Assembly (NCBI RefSeq): GCF_003434305.1
Contig: NZ_QKKX01000011.1
Coordinates: 310,001-374,000 of the forward strand
DNA: 64,000 nt
Direction of reading: 5' to 3'
Origin: Micromonospora sp. MW-13
GTDB taxonomy: Bacteria > Actinomycetota > Actinomycetes > Mycobacteriales > Micromonosporaceae
The notes below the pieces were generated by a model. The model was not told where the DNA came from. It saw nothing but the letters and a program-made list of their open reading frames with translations, and searched no databases. Numbering within the stretch: position 1 is the stretch's first letter; each line of letters starts with the position of its first letter. Shown piece by piece: positions 1 through 8,647 of the stretch. Both the position numbers and the translations under genes were made by a program.

Positions 1-758
1 CACTCCAGCTCGGTCTCGGTGCCGGCCAGCACCGCGCCGCCGGCGTCGACCGAGGCGACCGTGACCCCGGTGAGCTGCTCGGCGCCGTGCGCGGCCAGCA
101 CCACGGTCCGGCGCCGGTAGGGCACCCGGTGCCGCAGCATCCGCCAGCCGTACCGCCCCGCCTCGGCGAGCTTGCTCGCCGCGCCGGCGACCGGACGGAG
201 CTGGCGGGCGTACCCGAGCGGGTCGTTCGCCTCGCAGACGCCGACCACGACGCTGCCGGCGGCGGCCAGGCCCGTCGCGACGGGCAGCAGGAACGGGCCG
301 GTGCCGGCCACCACGACCCGCCGCGCGAAGCCCACTCCCTGCCCCTTGAGCAGGGCCTGGGCGCCGCCGGCCGTGACCACCCCGGGCAGGTCCCAGCCCG
401 GGAAGGGCACCACCCGGTCGTAAGCGCCGGTGGCGACGACCAGCCGCCGCCCGTGCACCGTCCCGGCGCGGGTGTGCACGGTGAAGCCCGGCGCCCCGGC
501 GGTGGTGCCGGCCTCGACGAACCAGACGGCGGCGTCGGCCCGGTAGGCGGCCCGGCCGAGCTGGTCGCGCAGCCGGGTGAACGCCTCCCAGTCGTGGTGC
601 TCGCGGCCGTCGGCCCCGGACCGGTGCCGCCAGAACTGCCCGCCGGGCCGGGCCGCGGCGTCCAGCACCACCACCCGGCAGCCGGCCCGCGCCGCGCCGG
701 CCGCCGCGGCCAGCCCGGCCGGGCCGGCGCCGACCACCACCACGTCGTACCCGGTCAT
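1..758 (-). CDS. FAD-dependent oxidoreductase, HcnB/LhpE-like subunit (3' end outside window)
   Basis: The N-terminus reads MTGYDVVVVGAGPAGLAAA, a Rossmann FAD-binding motif (GxGxxG), followed by PGGQFWRH, as in the larger FAD subunit of HcnABC/opine-oxidase-type dehydrogenases. The start ATG overlaps the stop of the upstream 2Fe-2S gene (ATGA), so translation is coupled. Together with the next two genes it should form a heteromeric D-hydroxyproline dehydrogenase like Pseudomonas LhpBEF, oxidising cis-4-hydroxy-D-proline to 1-pyrroline-4-hydroxy-2-carboxylate. The C-terminal part runs off the left edge of the window. The family call is firm. The substrate is inferred from the neighbours. Confidence 0.8.
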   Translation of the reverse strand, partial: MTGYDVVVVGAGPAGLAAAAGAARAGCRVVVLDAAARPGGQFWRHRSGADGREHHDWEAFTRLRDQLGRAAYRADAAVWFVEAGTTAGAPGFTVHTRAGTVHGRRLVVATGAYDRVVPFPGWDLPGVVTAGGAQALLKGQGVGFARRVVVAGTGPFLLPVATGLAAAGSVVVGVCEANDPLGYARQLRPVAGAASKLAEAGRYGWRMLRHRVPYRRRTVVLAAHGAEQLTGVTVASVDAGGAVLAGTETELE

Positions 759-1009
759 TCCCGCTCCTCGCCCTCGTCCTGGCTGTCGACCACGTCGCCC
801 GGGCGGGCCACCACCAGGCAGGCCCGCTGCGCCGGCACCCCGTTGACCCGCACCAGGCAGTCGAAGCAGACCCCGATGCCGCAGAAGATGCCCCGGGGGC
901 GGCCGTCGACCCGGCTGCGCCGCCAGGAGCGGACGCCCGCGGCCAGCAGCGCGGCGGCGATGCTCCGCTCCCCGTCGGTGGGCACCGGCCGGCCGTCAAA
1001 TGTGAACAT
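755..1009 (-). CDS. (2Fe-2S)-binding small subunit of hydroxyproline dehydrogenase (LhpF/HcnA-like)
   Basis: This is an 84-residue protein with Cys43, Cys48, Cys51 and Cys64 (C-x4-C-x2-C-x12-C), the plant-type ferredoxin pattern of HcnA-like subunits. It would pass electrons between the two flavin subunits encoded on each side. The ATG at 1009 lies inside the end of the upstream FAD gene, overlapping it by 14 bases, and its own stop overlaps the next start (ATGA). An in-frame upstream ATG exists at 1054, but the family begins near MFTFDG, so 1009 was chosen. The length is normal for the family. Confidence 0.85.
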   Translation of the reverse strand: MFTFDGRPVPTDGERSIAAALLAAGVRSWRRSRVDGRPRGIFCGIGVCFDCLVRVNGVPAQRACLVVARPGDVVDSQDEGEERE

Positions 1010-2144
1010 CGTGGCGCTCCGGGGCGAACGGTCGGAGGTCGACCTGCGGGGCACGCCCGGTCAGCAGGGCCGCGACGGCGTGCCCCGTCGCCGGGGCGAG
1101 ACCGATCCCGGCGCCCTCGTGGCCACAGGCGTGGAACAGGCCCGGCACCCGGGGGTCGGCCCCGATCATCGGCAGGTGGTCGGGGCTGTACGGCCGGAAC
1201 CCCCGGTACGCGCGGATCACCGACACCGAGGCGAGGACCGGGAACAGACGCACCGCCCCGGCCGCGAGCTGGCGCAGGGCCGACAGCGGGACGGTCCGGT
1301 CGAAGCCCACCCGCTCCCGGGTGGAGCCGATCAGGAGGGTGCCCGCCCGGGTTCCCTCCACCACCGGGGACACCTCCAGTCCCTCGGAGCTGCGCCCGAC
1401 GCCGGCGACGTAGCCGGCCGCGTACACCTTGTGCCGGATCAGCGGCGGCAGCGCCTCGGTGACCAGGACGAACCCGCGCCGGGGCAGGACCGGCAGCCCC
1501 ACCCCGGCCAGGCCGGCGATCCCGGCCGCCCACACCCCGGCGGCGTTGACCACCGCCGGGGTGGGCAGCGCTCCCCGGTCGGTGACCACGCCCCGGATCG
1601 CGCCGGCCGCGTCGCGCCGCAGGCCGGTCACCGTGGTCCCGGTCAGCACCGGCACCCCGGCCGCGCGCAGCAGGTGGGCGGCGGCCAGCATCGGCTGGAC
1701 CTGCATGTCCTGCGGGTAGTACGCGCCGCCGGCGAGGTCCCGGGCCAGGTGCGGTTCGTGCTCGGGCAGCGCCTCGGCGGGCACCGGCACCACCTCCACC
1801 CCGGCGGCGCGCTGGCCGGCGGCGAACGCCCGCAGCGCGGCGTGTTCCGCCGCCGAGGCGGCCACCACCAGCCCGCCCTTGCGTTCCAGCTCGATCCGCT
1901 CGCCGCCCAGGGCGTCGCCCAGCTCGTGCCAGAGCCGCCCGGAGTGCCGGGCCAGCGCCAGCTCCGGCCCGGGCGGCTTGTCCGAGAGCAGGATGTTGCC
2001 CTCACCCGCGCCGGTGGTGCCGCCGGCCACCCCGGCCCGGTCGACCACGGTCACCGCCAGCCCGGCCCTTGCCGCGTAGTAGGCGCAGGCCGCGCCGACC
2101 ATTCCCGCCCCGATGACGACGACGTCCGCGCCGGTGGCGCTCAT
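996..2144 (-). CDS. FAD-dependent D-amino-acid/D-hydroxyproline oxidoreductase (DadA/LhpB-like)
   Basis: The 382-residue protein opens with the FAD-binding motif VVVIGAGMVGAACAYYAA and carries a DAO-fold body, with the late motif GFRPYSPDHLPMIG and the C-terminal glycine-rich segment HACGHEGAGIGLAPATG. It is probably the catalytic subunit that oxidises D-hydroxyproline, with electrons leaving through the 2Fe-2S subunit downstream. The ATG overlaps the stop of the Xaa-Pro peptidase gene (ATGA). D-proline or sarcosine are alternative substrates. The nearby epimerase favours cis-4-hydroxy-D-proline. Confidence 0.85.
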   Translation of the reverse strand: MSATGADVVVIGAGMVGAACAYYAARAGLAVTVVDRAGVAGGTTGAGEGNILLSDKPPGPELALARHSGRLWHELGDALGGERIELERKGGLVVAASAAEHAALRAFAAGQRAAGVEVVPVPAEALPEHEPHLARDLAGGAYYPQDMQVQPMLAAAHLLRAAGVPVLTGTTVTGLRRDAAGAIRGVVTDRGALPTPAVVNAAGVWAAGIAGLAGVGLPVLPRRGFVLVTEALPPLIRHKVYAAGYVAGVGRSSEGLEVSPVVEGTRAGTLLIGSTRERVGFDRTVPLSALRQLAAGAVRLFPVLASVSVIRAYRGFRPYSPDHLPMIGADPRVPGLFHACGHEGAGIGLAPATGHAVAALLTGRAPQVDLRPFAPERHDVHI

Positions 2145-3553
2145 GACCCGATCCGGTGCATCCACGCCTCGATGTCGTCGGCCCGACGGGGGAGGCCGTC
2201 GGAGAGCACCCGGTAGCCGTCGTCGGTGACCAGGATGTCCTCCTCGATGCGGAAGCCCAGTCCGCGCAGTTCGCCCGGGATCAGCTCGTCGTCCGGCTGG
2301 AAGTACAGCCCCGGTTCCACGGTGAGCACCTGCCCGGCCGCGAGCCGACCGTCCAGGTAGGCGTCGGCCCGGGCGGCGGCGCAGTCGTGCACGTCCAGAC
2401 CGAGCATGTGGCCCGACCCGCACAGGGTCCACCGCCGGTACAGGCCGGACTCCTCCGCCAGCGCCTGCTCCGGCGGGCAGGGCAGCACCCCGAGGTCCGC
2501 CAGCCCGTGCGCCAGCACCGTCATCGCCGCCCGGTGGAACGCCCGGAACTCCGCACCCGGCCGCAGGCAGTCCAGCGCGGCGTCGTTCGCCCGCCGGCAC
2601 AGCTCGTACAGGTCCCGTTGCAGGGGGCTGAACCGGCCGGAGACCGGCAGCACCCGGGTGATGTCGGCGGTGTAGAGCGACCGCGTCTCCACCCCGGCGT
2701 CGAGCAGCAGCAGGTCCCCGTCGCGGACCGGCCCGTCGTTGTCGGTCCAGTGCAGGGTCGCCGCGTGCGCGCCCGCCGCCACGATCGAGTGGTAGCCGAC
2801 GTCGTTGCCCTCCAGCCGGGCCCGCTGCCAGAACACCCCCTCCAGGTGGCGCTCGGAGGTGCGCATCGCCGTCGGCAGCGCCCGGACCACGTCCTCGAAG
2901 CCCCGGGTCGTGATCGCCACCGCCTCCTCCAACTGGGCGATCTCCCAGTCGTCCTTGACCAGGCGGAGTTCGGCCAGCACGGAGGCGAACTCCGCGTCGA
3001 CGCCCCCGGCGCGGCCTGGCAGCAGGGTGTCGACGTGCCCGTCGACGCCGCGCAGCACCCGGGTCGGCGCGGCCACGGCCAGCGCCCCGGCCAGCTCGGC
3101 GACGTGCCGGGTCGGCAGCCCCAGCCGCCGGCTGCTCTCCCCCAGCGTCGGGCGCCGACCGGCCCACAGCTCGCCGTAGACCCGGTCCCGGAAGAACTCG
3201 CCGTCGGTGCGGCCGGAGCGGGGACGCAGGAAGAGCGTCACCTCCCCGTCCGGATCGATTACCAGCACCCCGTCGGAGGACTGGTCACCGGTCAGCCAGG
3301 CGTAGGCCGAGTGCGGCCGGAACCGGTGGTTCTGGTCGTTGGCGCGCCGCTGGTAGCCACCGGCCGGCACCAGCAGCCGCTCACCGGGGAACATCCGGTG
3401 CAGCCGGGCGCGGCGCGCGGCGGCCCAGTCGGCCACCTCGTCGACCGGCAGGTCACGGTGCTCGGTGTCCGCCCAGCCGGTCAGCATGAACTCCTCGAGC
3501 GCGGAGCTGACCGGCAGGTCGTGGCTGCCGGTACGCAGGTCGGTACGGGTCAC
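2141..3553 (-). CDS. Xaa-Pro aminopeptidase, M24B family (aminopeptidase P)
   Basis: The 470-residue protein has an N-terminal creatinase-like domain (about 1-200) and a pita-bread metallopeptidase domain. The dinuclear metal ligands are visible: Asp in LLLLDAGVE, Asp in YTADITRV, His in SGHMLGLDVHD, Glu in TVEPGLYF and Glu in FRIEEDIL. It releases the N-terminal residue when proline or hydroxyproline is second. GTG at 3553 follows GAAGGAG on the minus strand. Lying between the aldehyde dehydrogenase and the dehydrogenase subunits, it probably frees hydroxyproline from collagen-type or plant-wall peptides for the rest of the operon. That link is inferred. Confidence 0.9.
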   Translation of the reverse strand: MTRTDLRTGSHDLPVSSALEEFMLTGWADTEHRDLPVDEVADWAAARRARLHRMFPGERLLVPAGGYQRRANDQNHRFRPHSAYAWLTGDQSSDGVLVIDPDGEVTLFLRPRSGRTDGEFFRDRVYGELWAGRRPTLGESSRRLGLPTRHVAELAGALAVAAPTRVLRGVDGHVDTLLPGRAGGVDAEFASVLAELRLVKDDWEIAQLEEAVAITTRGFEDVVRALPTAMRTSERHLEGVFWQRARLEGNDVGYHSIVAAGAHAATLHWTDNDGPVRDGDLLLLDAGVETRSLYTADITRVLPVSGRFSPLQRDLYELCRRANDAALDCLRPGAEFRAFHRAAMTVLAHGLADLGVLPCPPEQALAEESGLYRRWTLCGSGHMLGLDVHDCAAARADAYLDGRLAAGQVLTVEPGLYFQPDDELIPGELRGLGFRIEEDILVTDDGYRVLSDGLPRRADDIEAWMHRIGS

Positions 3554-3606
3554 AGCGGCTCCTTCACGGGACGGGGTGGGGCGGTCGGCCGGGGCCGGTG
3601 GCCCGG

Positions 3607-5001
3607 TCAGGGCTGCGGCGGTGCGGCGAAGGTGACGGTGCGGGTGGCGGTGTAGAAGTCCAGGGCGGCGGTGCCCTGCTCGCGCGGGCCGTAGCTGGAC
3701 GCCTTCTCGCCGCCGAACGGCGCGTGGAAGTCCACCCCGGTGGTCGGCGCGTTGACCCGGACCAGGCCGGTGTCGAGGCCACGTACGGCGTGCAGCAGCG
3801 CCCCGACGTCCCGGCCGTGCACCGAGGTGACCAGGCCGTAGCGCACGCCGTTGGCCAGCTCGACGGCGCGGGCCAGGTCCGGCGCGGACAGCACGGTCGC
3901 CAGCGGGCCGAAGGTCTCCTCCTGGGCCACCGGGTGGGTCGGGTCGACGCGGTCCAGCAGCACCGGTGTGACGAAGAAGCCGTCCCCGGTCCCGGGTCCG
4001 CCCCCGGTGAGCACCCGCGCCCCGGCCTCCCGCGCCGCCGTGACGGCGTCGCGCATCCGGGTCCGGGCGGCGGCGCTGATCACCGGACCGGCGGCGACCG
4101 CCGGGTCGGCGGGATCACCGACCCGGACTGCCTCGACCGCCGCCACCAGCGCCTCGGTGAACTCCGCGGGATCACCCACCACCACGATCCGCCGGGTCGC
4201 GGTGCACTTCTGCCCGGCGTACCCCATGGCGGCGCCGGCCAGCAGCGCGGCGGTCGGGCCGGGGTCGGCGTCGGGCAGCACCACGGCGGCGTTCTGGCCG
4301 CCCATCTCCGCCTGCACCGGCCGGCCGGCACGGGCGGCGGCGACCGCGACCTGCGCGCCGACCGAGGCGGAGCCGGTGAACGAGACGACGTCGCTCGCCT
4401 CGACGACCGCGCGCCCGGTCGCCGGCCCACCCGGCACGACCTCCAGCAGCCCGTCCGGCAGCAGCCCGTCGAACAGCCGCTGCACGGCCTCGCCGCAGGC
4501 CACCGCGTCCGGGGAGGGCTTGAGCAGCACCGCGTTGCCGGTGGCGAGGGCCGGGGCGGCCTTCCACAGCGGGATGGCCAGGGGGAAGTTCCACGGGGTG
4601 AGCAGCCCGGCGACGCCACGCGGCCGGCGTTCGGTGTAGAGCAGGCCGGGCTGGTCCGCCGGCATGGACGGTGGCAGCAGCTCGCCGGTGGCGGCGAGGC
4701 ACGCCTGCGCGTAGTAGTCCAGGATCGCCGCGCCCCGGGCCACCTCGGCGCGGGCCTCGCCGATCGGCTTGCCCACCTCGCGGACGATCAGGTCGGCGAG
4801 CACGTCGGCCCGCTCCCGCAGCCGGTCGGCGGCGGCGCGCAGGGCGGCGACGCGGCCGGCCGCCGGCTCCCGGCACCAGCCGGCCTGCGCGGTCCGGGCC
4901 CGCGCGGCCAGCGCCCGGACCTGGTCCGGGGCGACCGCCGCCCGCTCGGCGACCAGCTCGGTGGGGCGCTGCGGGGAGCAGCTACGGATCAGTTCGCTCA
5001 C
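3607..5001 (-). CDS. aldehyde dehydrogenase, probably 2,5-dioxopentanoate (alpha-ketoglutarate semialdehyde) dehydrogenase
   Basis: The 464-residue ALDH-superfamily protein has the catalytic Cys in YAGQKCTATRR, the general-base Glu in QAEMGGQN, and the NAD-site motif VSFTGSASVG. In this pathway it would oxidise alpha-ketoglutarate semialdehyde to 2-oxoglutarate, the last step of hydroxyproline degradation. The GTG start overlaps the epimerase stop (GTGA), giving translational coupling. The long in-frame extension upstream of 5001 is only the antisense-free reading through the neighbours and is not part of the gene. Substrate is assigned from context, as many ALDHs look alike. Confidence 0.88.
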   Translation of the reverse strand: MSELIRSCSPQRPTELVAERAAVAPDQVRALAARARTAQAGWCREPAAGRVAALRAAADRLRERADVLADLIVREVGKPIGEARAEVARGAAILDYYAQACLAATGELLPPSMPADQPGLLYTERRPRGVAGLLTPWNFPLAIPLWKAAPALATGNAVLLKPSPDAVACGEAVQRLFDGLLPDGLLEVVPGGPATGRAVVEASDVVSFTGSASVGAQVAVAAARAGRPVQAEMGGQNAAVVLPDADPGPTAALLAGAAMGYAGQKCTATRRIVVVGDPAEFTEALVAAVEAVRVGDPADPAVAAGPVISAAARTRMRDAVTAAREAGARVLTGGGPGTGDGFFVTPVLLDRVDPTHPVAQEETFGPLATVLSAPDLARAVELANGVRYGLVTSVHGRDVGALLHAVRGLDTGLVRVNAPTTGVDFHAPFGGEKASSYGPREQGTAALDFYTATRTVTFAAPPQP

Positions 5002-5999
5002 AGCTGGAATCCTGCCGGGAAGGGATCGTCGGGGTCGAGGAAGAACTGTGCCGTGCCGGTCAGCCAGGCCCGGCCGGTCACCGTCGGCACCACCGCCGCA
5101 GCGCCCGCGACCGTGGTGGTGTCGACCAGCCGGCCGACGAACCGGGTGCCGAGCAGCGACTCGTTGGTGAAGTCCCGCTCCAGCGGGAGTTGCCCCCGGG
5201 CGTGCAACTGCGCCATCCGGGCCGAGGTGCCGGTGCCGCAGGGCGACCGGTCGAACCAGCCCGGATGGATCACCATGGCGTGCCGGGAGTGCTGCGCGTC
5301 GGATCCCTCCCCGGCCAGGTACACGTGGTGGCAGCCGGAGATCTCCGGCTGCTCGGGGTGCACCGGCCGGTCGGCGGCGTTGATCGCCGCCATGATGGCC
5401 AGGCCCGCGTCGAGCAGCCGCTGCCGGTCGCCCCGGTCCAGCCGCAGTCCCACCTCGGCGAGGTCCACGATGGCGTAGAAGTTGCCACCGTAGGCCAGGT
5501 CGTAGCGGACCCGACCCAGGCCGGGCACCTGCACCGAGGCGTCCAGCGCCATCACGAAGGACGGCACGTTGCGGATGGTCACCGCGGTGGCGCGACCGCC
5601 GGTCACGGCCACCGACGCCACCACCAGCCCGGACGGGGTGTCCAGCCGTACCGTGGTGACCGGCTCGGTGACCTCGACCATTCCGGTCTCGACCAGCACG
5701 GTCGCCACCCCGATGGTGCCGTGGCCGCACATCGGCAGGCAGCCGGACACCTCGATGTAGACCACGCCGACGTCGGCGTCCGGCCGGGTCGGGGGTTGCA
5801 GGATCGCGCCCGACATCGCCGAGTGGCCCCGGGGTTCGTACATCAGGAAGGTCCGCAGGTGGTCGAGGTGCGCGATCACGTGTTCCCGGCGCTGGGCCAT
5901 GGTGGAGCCGGGGATCACCGGGACGCCGCCGGTCACCACCCGGGTGGGCATCCCCTCCGTGTGCGAGTCGACCACGTGGATCACCCGGCTGCTGCGCAT
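4998..5999 (-). CDS. 4-hydroxyproline 2-epimerase (proline racemase family)
   Basis: The 333-residue protein has both catalytic cysteines of the epimerase branch: Cys91 in PMCGHGTIG and Cys254 in SPCGTGTSA. Trans-3-hydroxyproline dehydratases replace the first Cys, so that activity is unlikely. It converts trans-4-hydroxy-L-proline to cis-4-hydroxy-D-proline in the cytoplasm, the entry step of the pathway. The N-terminal HVVDSHTEGMPTRVV is typical of 4HypE enzymes. ATG at 5999 overlaps the stop of the deaminase gene (ATGA). Confidence 0.92.
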   Translation of the reverse strand: MRSSRVIHVVDSHTEGMPTRVVTGGVPVIPGSTMAQRREHVIAHLDHLRTFLMYEPRGHSAMSGAILQPPTRPDADVGVVYIEVSGCLPMCGHGTIGVATVLVETGMVEVTEPVTTVRLDTPSGLVVASVAVTGGRATAVTIRNVPSFVMALDASVQVPGLGRVRYDLAYGGNFYAIVDLAEVGLRLDRGDRQRLLDAGLAIMAAINAADRPVHPEQPEISGCHHVYLAGEGSDAQHSRHAMVIHPGWFDRSPCGTGTSARMAQLHARGQLPLERDFTNESLLGTRFVGRLVDTTTVAGAAAVVPTVTGRAWLTGTAQFFLDPDDPFPAGFQL

Positions 6000-6892
6000 C
6001 AGCGGTGACCCGCCGCGAGCAGCCGTTCGGTGGTCTCCCGGACGACCGTCGCGACCGTCGGCGACAGCGGCTGGCGGGGCTGACGGACGGGCCCTCCCGG
6101 GCGGCCGGCCACGTCCATGGCGAGCTTGATCGCCTGGACGAAGTCGGGCCGGGAGTCCCAGCGCAGCAACGGGTGCAGCGTGCGGTACAGCGGCAGTGCG
6201 GTCGCCAGGTCACCGGCGACGGCGGCCCGGTAGAGGCGGACACAACTGGCCGGGACGACGTTCTGGTAGCCGCCGATCCAGCCGACCGCCCCGCCGAGCA
6301 GGAGTTCGAGGGACACGTCGTCGGCGCCGGCCAGCAGGTCGAGGCCGGGGGCGAGCTCGGCCAGCTCGTACGCCCGCCGCACGTCGCCGCTGAACTCCTT
6401 GACCGCGACGATCAGGCCCTCGTCGTACAGCCGGCGCAGCAGGACGGGGCCGAGGTCGACCCGGGTGTCCAGCGGGTTGTTGTAGGCCACCACCGGCAGG
6501 CCCGCCTTGGCCACCTCGCGGTAGTGCGCCACCACGGCGGCGTCGTCCGCCCGGTAGGCGGTGGGGGGCAGCAGCATGACGGCCGGGCAGCCCGCCTCGG
6601 CGGCCTGGTCGGCCCAGCGCCGTGCCTCGTCCGCGCCGTAGGCCGACACGCCGGGAACCACCGAGAAGCCGGGCGGGGCCGCCGCGACCGCGGTGCGTAC
6701 CACCTCCGCGCGTTCGGCTGCGGTGAGCGCCTGATACTCGCCGAGCGAGCCGTTCGGCACGACGCCCTGGCAGCCGTTGTCGGCGAGCCACCGCACGTGC
6801 GCGGCGTAGGCCTCGTGGTCGACGCCCAGGTCGGAGAGCCGGAACGGCAGTGCGGTCGCCACCAGGACGCCCCGCCACGGAATCTGTTCCAC
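5999..6892 (-). CDS. DapA-family lyase, probably 1-pyrroline-4-hydroxy-2-carboxylate deaminase
   Basis: The 297-residue TIM-barrel protein of the dihydrodipicolinate synthase family has the Schiff-base Lys165 (AVKEFSGD), the catalytic Tyr137 (VAYNNP) and the GSLGEY loop. Placed directly before the epimerase, it most likely deaminates the product of D-hydroxyproline oxidation to alpha-ketoglutarate semialdehyde. It is the first gene of the operon. The GTG start at 6892 is preceded by GGAGG on the minus strand with a short 4-base spacer. DHDPS itself or another keto-acid aldolase is less likely given the context. Confidence 0.85.
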   Translation of the reverse strand: MEQIPWRGVLVATALPFRLSDLGVDHEAYAAHVRWLADNGCQGVVPNGSLGEYQALTAAERAEVVRTAVAAAPPGFSVVPGVSAYGADEARRWADQAAEAGCPAVMLLPPTAYRADDAAVVAHYREVAKAGLPVVAYNNPLDTRVDLGPVLLRRLYDEGLIVAVKEFSGDVRRAYELAELAPGLDLLAGADDVSLELLLGGAVGWIGGYQNVVPASCVRLYRAAVAGDLATALPLYRTLHPLLRWDSRPDFVQAIKLAMDVAGRPGGPVRQPRQPLSPTVATVVRETTERLLAAGHR

Positions 6893-6904
6893 CGAACCTC
6901 CAGT

Positions 6905-6937
6905 AGTATGTTACATGGCACCGTATCACGGTCGACC
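6905..6937 (-). promoter_or_regulatory. promoter/operator region of the hydroxyproline operon
   Basis: Two inverted repeats sit just before the first gene: ATGT-T-ACAT at 6908-6916 and ACCGT-ATC-ACGGT at 6920-6932, the latter overlapping the palindrome GGTCGACC (6930-6937). On the minus strand TTGGTC is followed after 17 bases by TACGGT, a possible -35/-10 pair covered by the second repeat. FCD-type GntR proteins bind short palindromes of this size, and one is encoded next door, so these are candidate operators. No binding has been shown. Confidence 0.45.
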
Positions 6938-7049
6938 AGACCGACCAATAGCCATGAATGTCTCCCGCCAGGCGCAGGCACCCGCGCCCCGGTTCGCGGG
7001 GTGGGTGGCGGCGGTCGGGACGAGGGCGGCGCGGAGGGCCGCCGCGCCG

Positions 7050-7757
7050 CTACTGCTCGGGCCGGGCGGCCCAGATCCCCCGTACGTGTTGCAGGTGCCG
7101 GCGCATCAGCTCGACGACCGCCGGCCGGTCCTTCGCCTCCAGCAGATCCACGAGCTGGACGTGCTCGTCCGCCGAGCCGACCAACTGGCCGTTCTTGACC
7201 AGCCCGTCCAGCCCGTACAGCCGGGTGCGGTTACGCAGGTCGGCCACGGTCTCCACCAGCCGCAGGTTGCCACCGGCGCGCAGCAGGGTCAGGTGGAACG
7301 CGCTGTCCGCCTCGATGTATGCGACGATGTCGCTCCGGCTCGCGGCGGTCACCACGGCCTCCGCCAGGGTCCGCAGTTCCCGGAGTTGCTCCTCGCCGAG
7401 CCGGCCCACCTGGTCGGCCACCACCGGGATCTCCAGCAGCTCGCGGATCTCGGTGATCTCGTCGAGCTCCCGGTCGGAGAGGGACTTGATCCGGAAGCCC
7501 TTGTTCTTGACGATCGTGATCAGGCCCTCCTTGGCCAGATCGAGGATCGCCTCCCGCACCGGCGTCGGGGAGACGCCGAACTGGGTCGCCAGGGTCGGCG
7601 CCGAGTAGATGATGCCCGGCCGGATCTGGCCGGCCACGATCGCGGCGCGGAGCGCCTGGGCCACCTCCTCGCGCAGGCTCAGCCGGCCCTGCAGGGCCAC
7701 CAGCGCCAGCCCCGACCCGCCGGCACCGGCACCGGCTGCCTGCCAGTCCACTGTCAC
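7050..7757 (-). CDS. GntR-family transcriptional regulator, FCD (FadR) subfamily
   Basis: The 235-residue protein has an N-terminal winged HTH (about residues 35-95, with FGVSPTPVREAILDLAKEGL) and an all-helical FCD ligand domain. The metal/ligand motif residues are Asp and His in EADSAFHLTLL, His in SADEHVQL and His in MRRHLQHVR. GTG at 7757 was chosen because GGGAG lies five bases upstream on the minus strand. An in-frame start further up (7871) would add 38 low-complexity residues. It lies upstream of the hydroxyproline genes on the same strand and probably represses them until a pathway metabolite binds. Confidence 0.88.
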   Translation of the reverse strand: MTVDWQAAGAGAGGSGLALVALQGRLSLREEVAQALRAAIVAGQIRPGIIYSAPTLATQFGVSPTPVREAILDLAKEGLITIVKNKGFRIKSLSDRELDEITEIRELLEIPVVADQVGRLGEEQLRELRTLAEAVVTAASRSDIVAYIEADSAFHLTLLRAGGNLRLVETVADLRNRTRLYGLDGLVKNGQLVGSADEHVQLVDLLEAKDRPAVVELMRRHLQHVRGIWAARPEQ

Positions 7758-8005
7758 GACCACTCCCACCCCGGCTCGTCCGCCCGCGTCACGACCCACC
7801 GCGCCCGGCGTCACCGCCGGGTCTCCCGGGACCGACCGGACCGGCCGGGCGACGACCGGCGACCGGCCCACCGGCGCGTGCCCACCCGCCGACAGTACGC
7901 GCGCTGAAGGATGAAGCCTACCGGCCGGCCCCCACCGGGCCAGGCCCGCGGCCCACCGCCCCGAGACCGGCAGGGAGCACGGTCAGGGGCTCGGGCCCCA
8001 CCGGC

Positions 8006-8647
8006 TCAGCGGCGGATGAGGCCGAGATCGGTCGCCGCGGCGACGGCCGCGGTACGGGAGTCGACGCCGAGTTTGGCGTAGACATGGGCGAGGTGGGACT
8101 TGACGGTGCCCTCGGTGAGGTGCAGCCGCCGGCCGACGGCCTGGTTGGACAGTCCCTCGGCGACCAGGGCGAGAACCTCGGTCTCGCGCCTGGTCAGGGC
8201 AGCCCTGGGGGCGCGCAGCCGGTTCATGAGCCGGTCGGCGACGGTGGGCGCCAGGGTGCTGCGGCCGGCGGCGGCGGTGCGCACGGCGGCGGCCAGGTCC
8301 TCGGGCGGGGCGTCCTTGAGGAGATAGCCGGTGGCGCCGGCCTCGATGGCGGGCACGACGTCGGCGTCCGTGCCGTAGGTGGTGACGATCAGGACCCGGG
8401 GGGCCCCGGGCCGGGCGGTGATCACGGCGGTGGCCTCGGCCCCGTTCATCCCCTTGCCGAACTGCAGGTCCATCAGGACGACGTCGATGTCGCCCTCGGC
8501 GGCGCGGGTGACGGCGGCCTCGGCAGTGGCCGCCTCGGCCACGATGGTCAAGCCGGGCTCGGTCTCCAGCACGGCCCGCAGCCCGGCCCGCACCACCGGG
8601 TGGTCGTCGGCCAGGAGCAGCCGGATGAGCGCCTCGGTCTCAGTCAC
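8006..8647 (-). CDS. response regulator, NarL/FixJ family
   Basis: The 213-residue protein has a receiver domain with acidic pocket ADD (residues 13-15), phospho-acceptor Asp60 (VVLMD) and Lys in LLKDAPPED, then a LuxR-type HTH (TRRETEVLALVAEGLSNQAVG) near the C-terminus. GTG at 8647 overlaps the kinase stop by eight bases. It pairs with the upstream kinase and probably controls the divergent exporter genes at 10020-11788. Target genes are inferred only from position. Confidence 0.93.
   Translation of the reverse strand: MTETEALIRLLLADDHPVVRAGLRAVLETEPGLTIVAEAATAEAAVTRAAEGDIDVVLMDLQFGKGMNGAEATAVITARPGAPRVLIVTTYGTDADVVPAIEAGATGYLLKDAPPEDLAAAVRTAAAGRSTLAPTVADRLMNRLRAPRAALTRRETEVLALVAEGLSNQAVGRRLHLTEGTVKSHLAHVYAKLGVDSRTAAVAAATDLGLIRR

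Noticed and set aside
87-2216. Long plus-strand open frame of about 700 codons
   Set aside because: It is the antisense shadow of the hydroxyproline genes; high GC keeps stops rare. It has no domain match, and the minus-strand frames have clear motifs.
2156-3655. Long plus-strand frame opposite the Xaa-Pro peptidase
   Set aside because: Shadow frame rich in Arg, Gly and Pro with no recognisable domain.
4671-6008. Long plus-strand frame opposite the epimerase and aldehyde dehydrogenase
   Set aside because: Shadow of the minus-strand genes, with no coherent domain.
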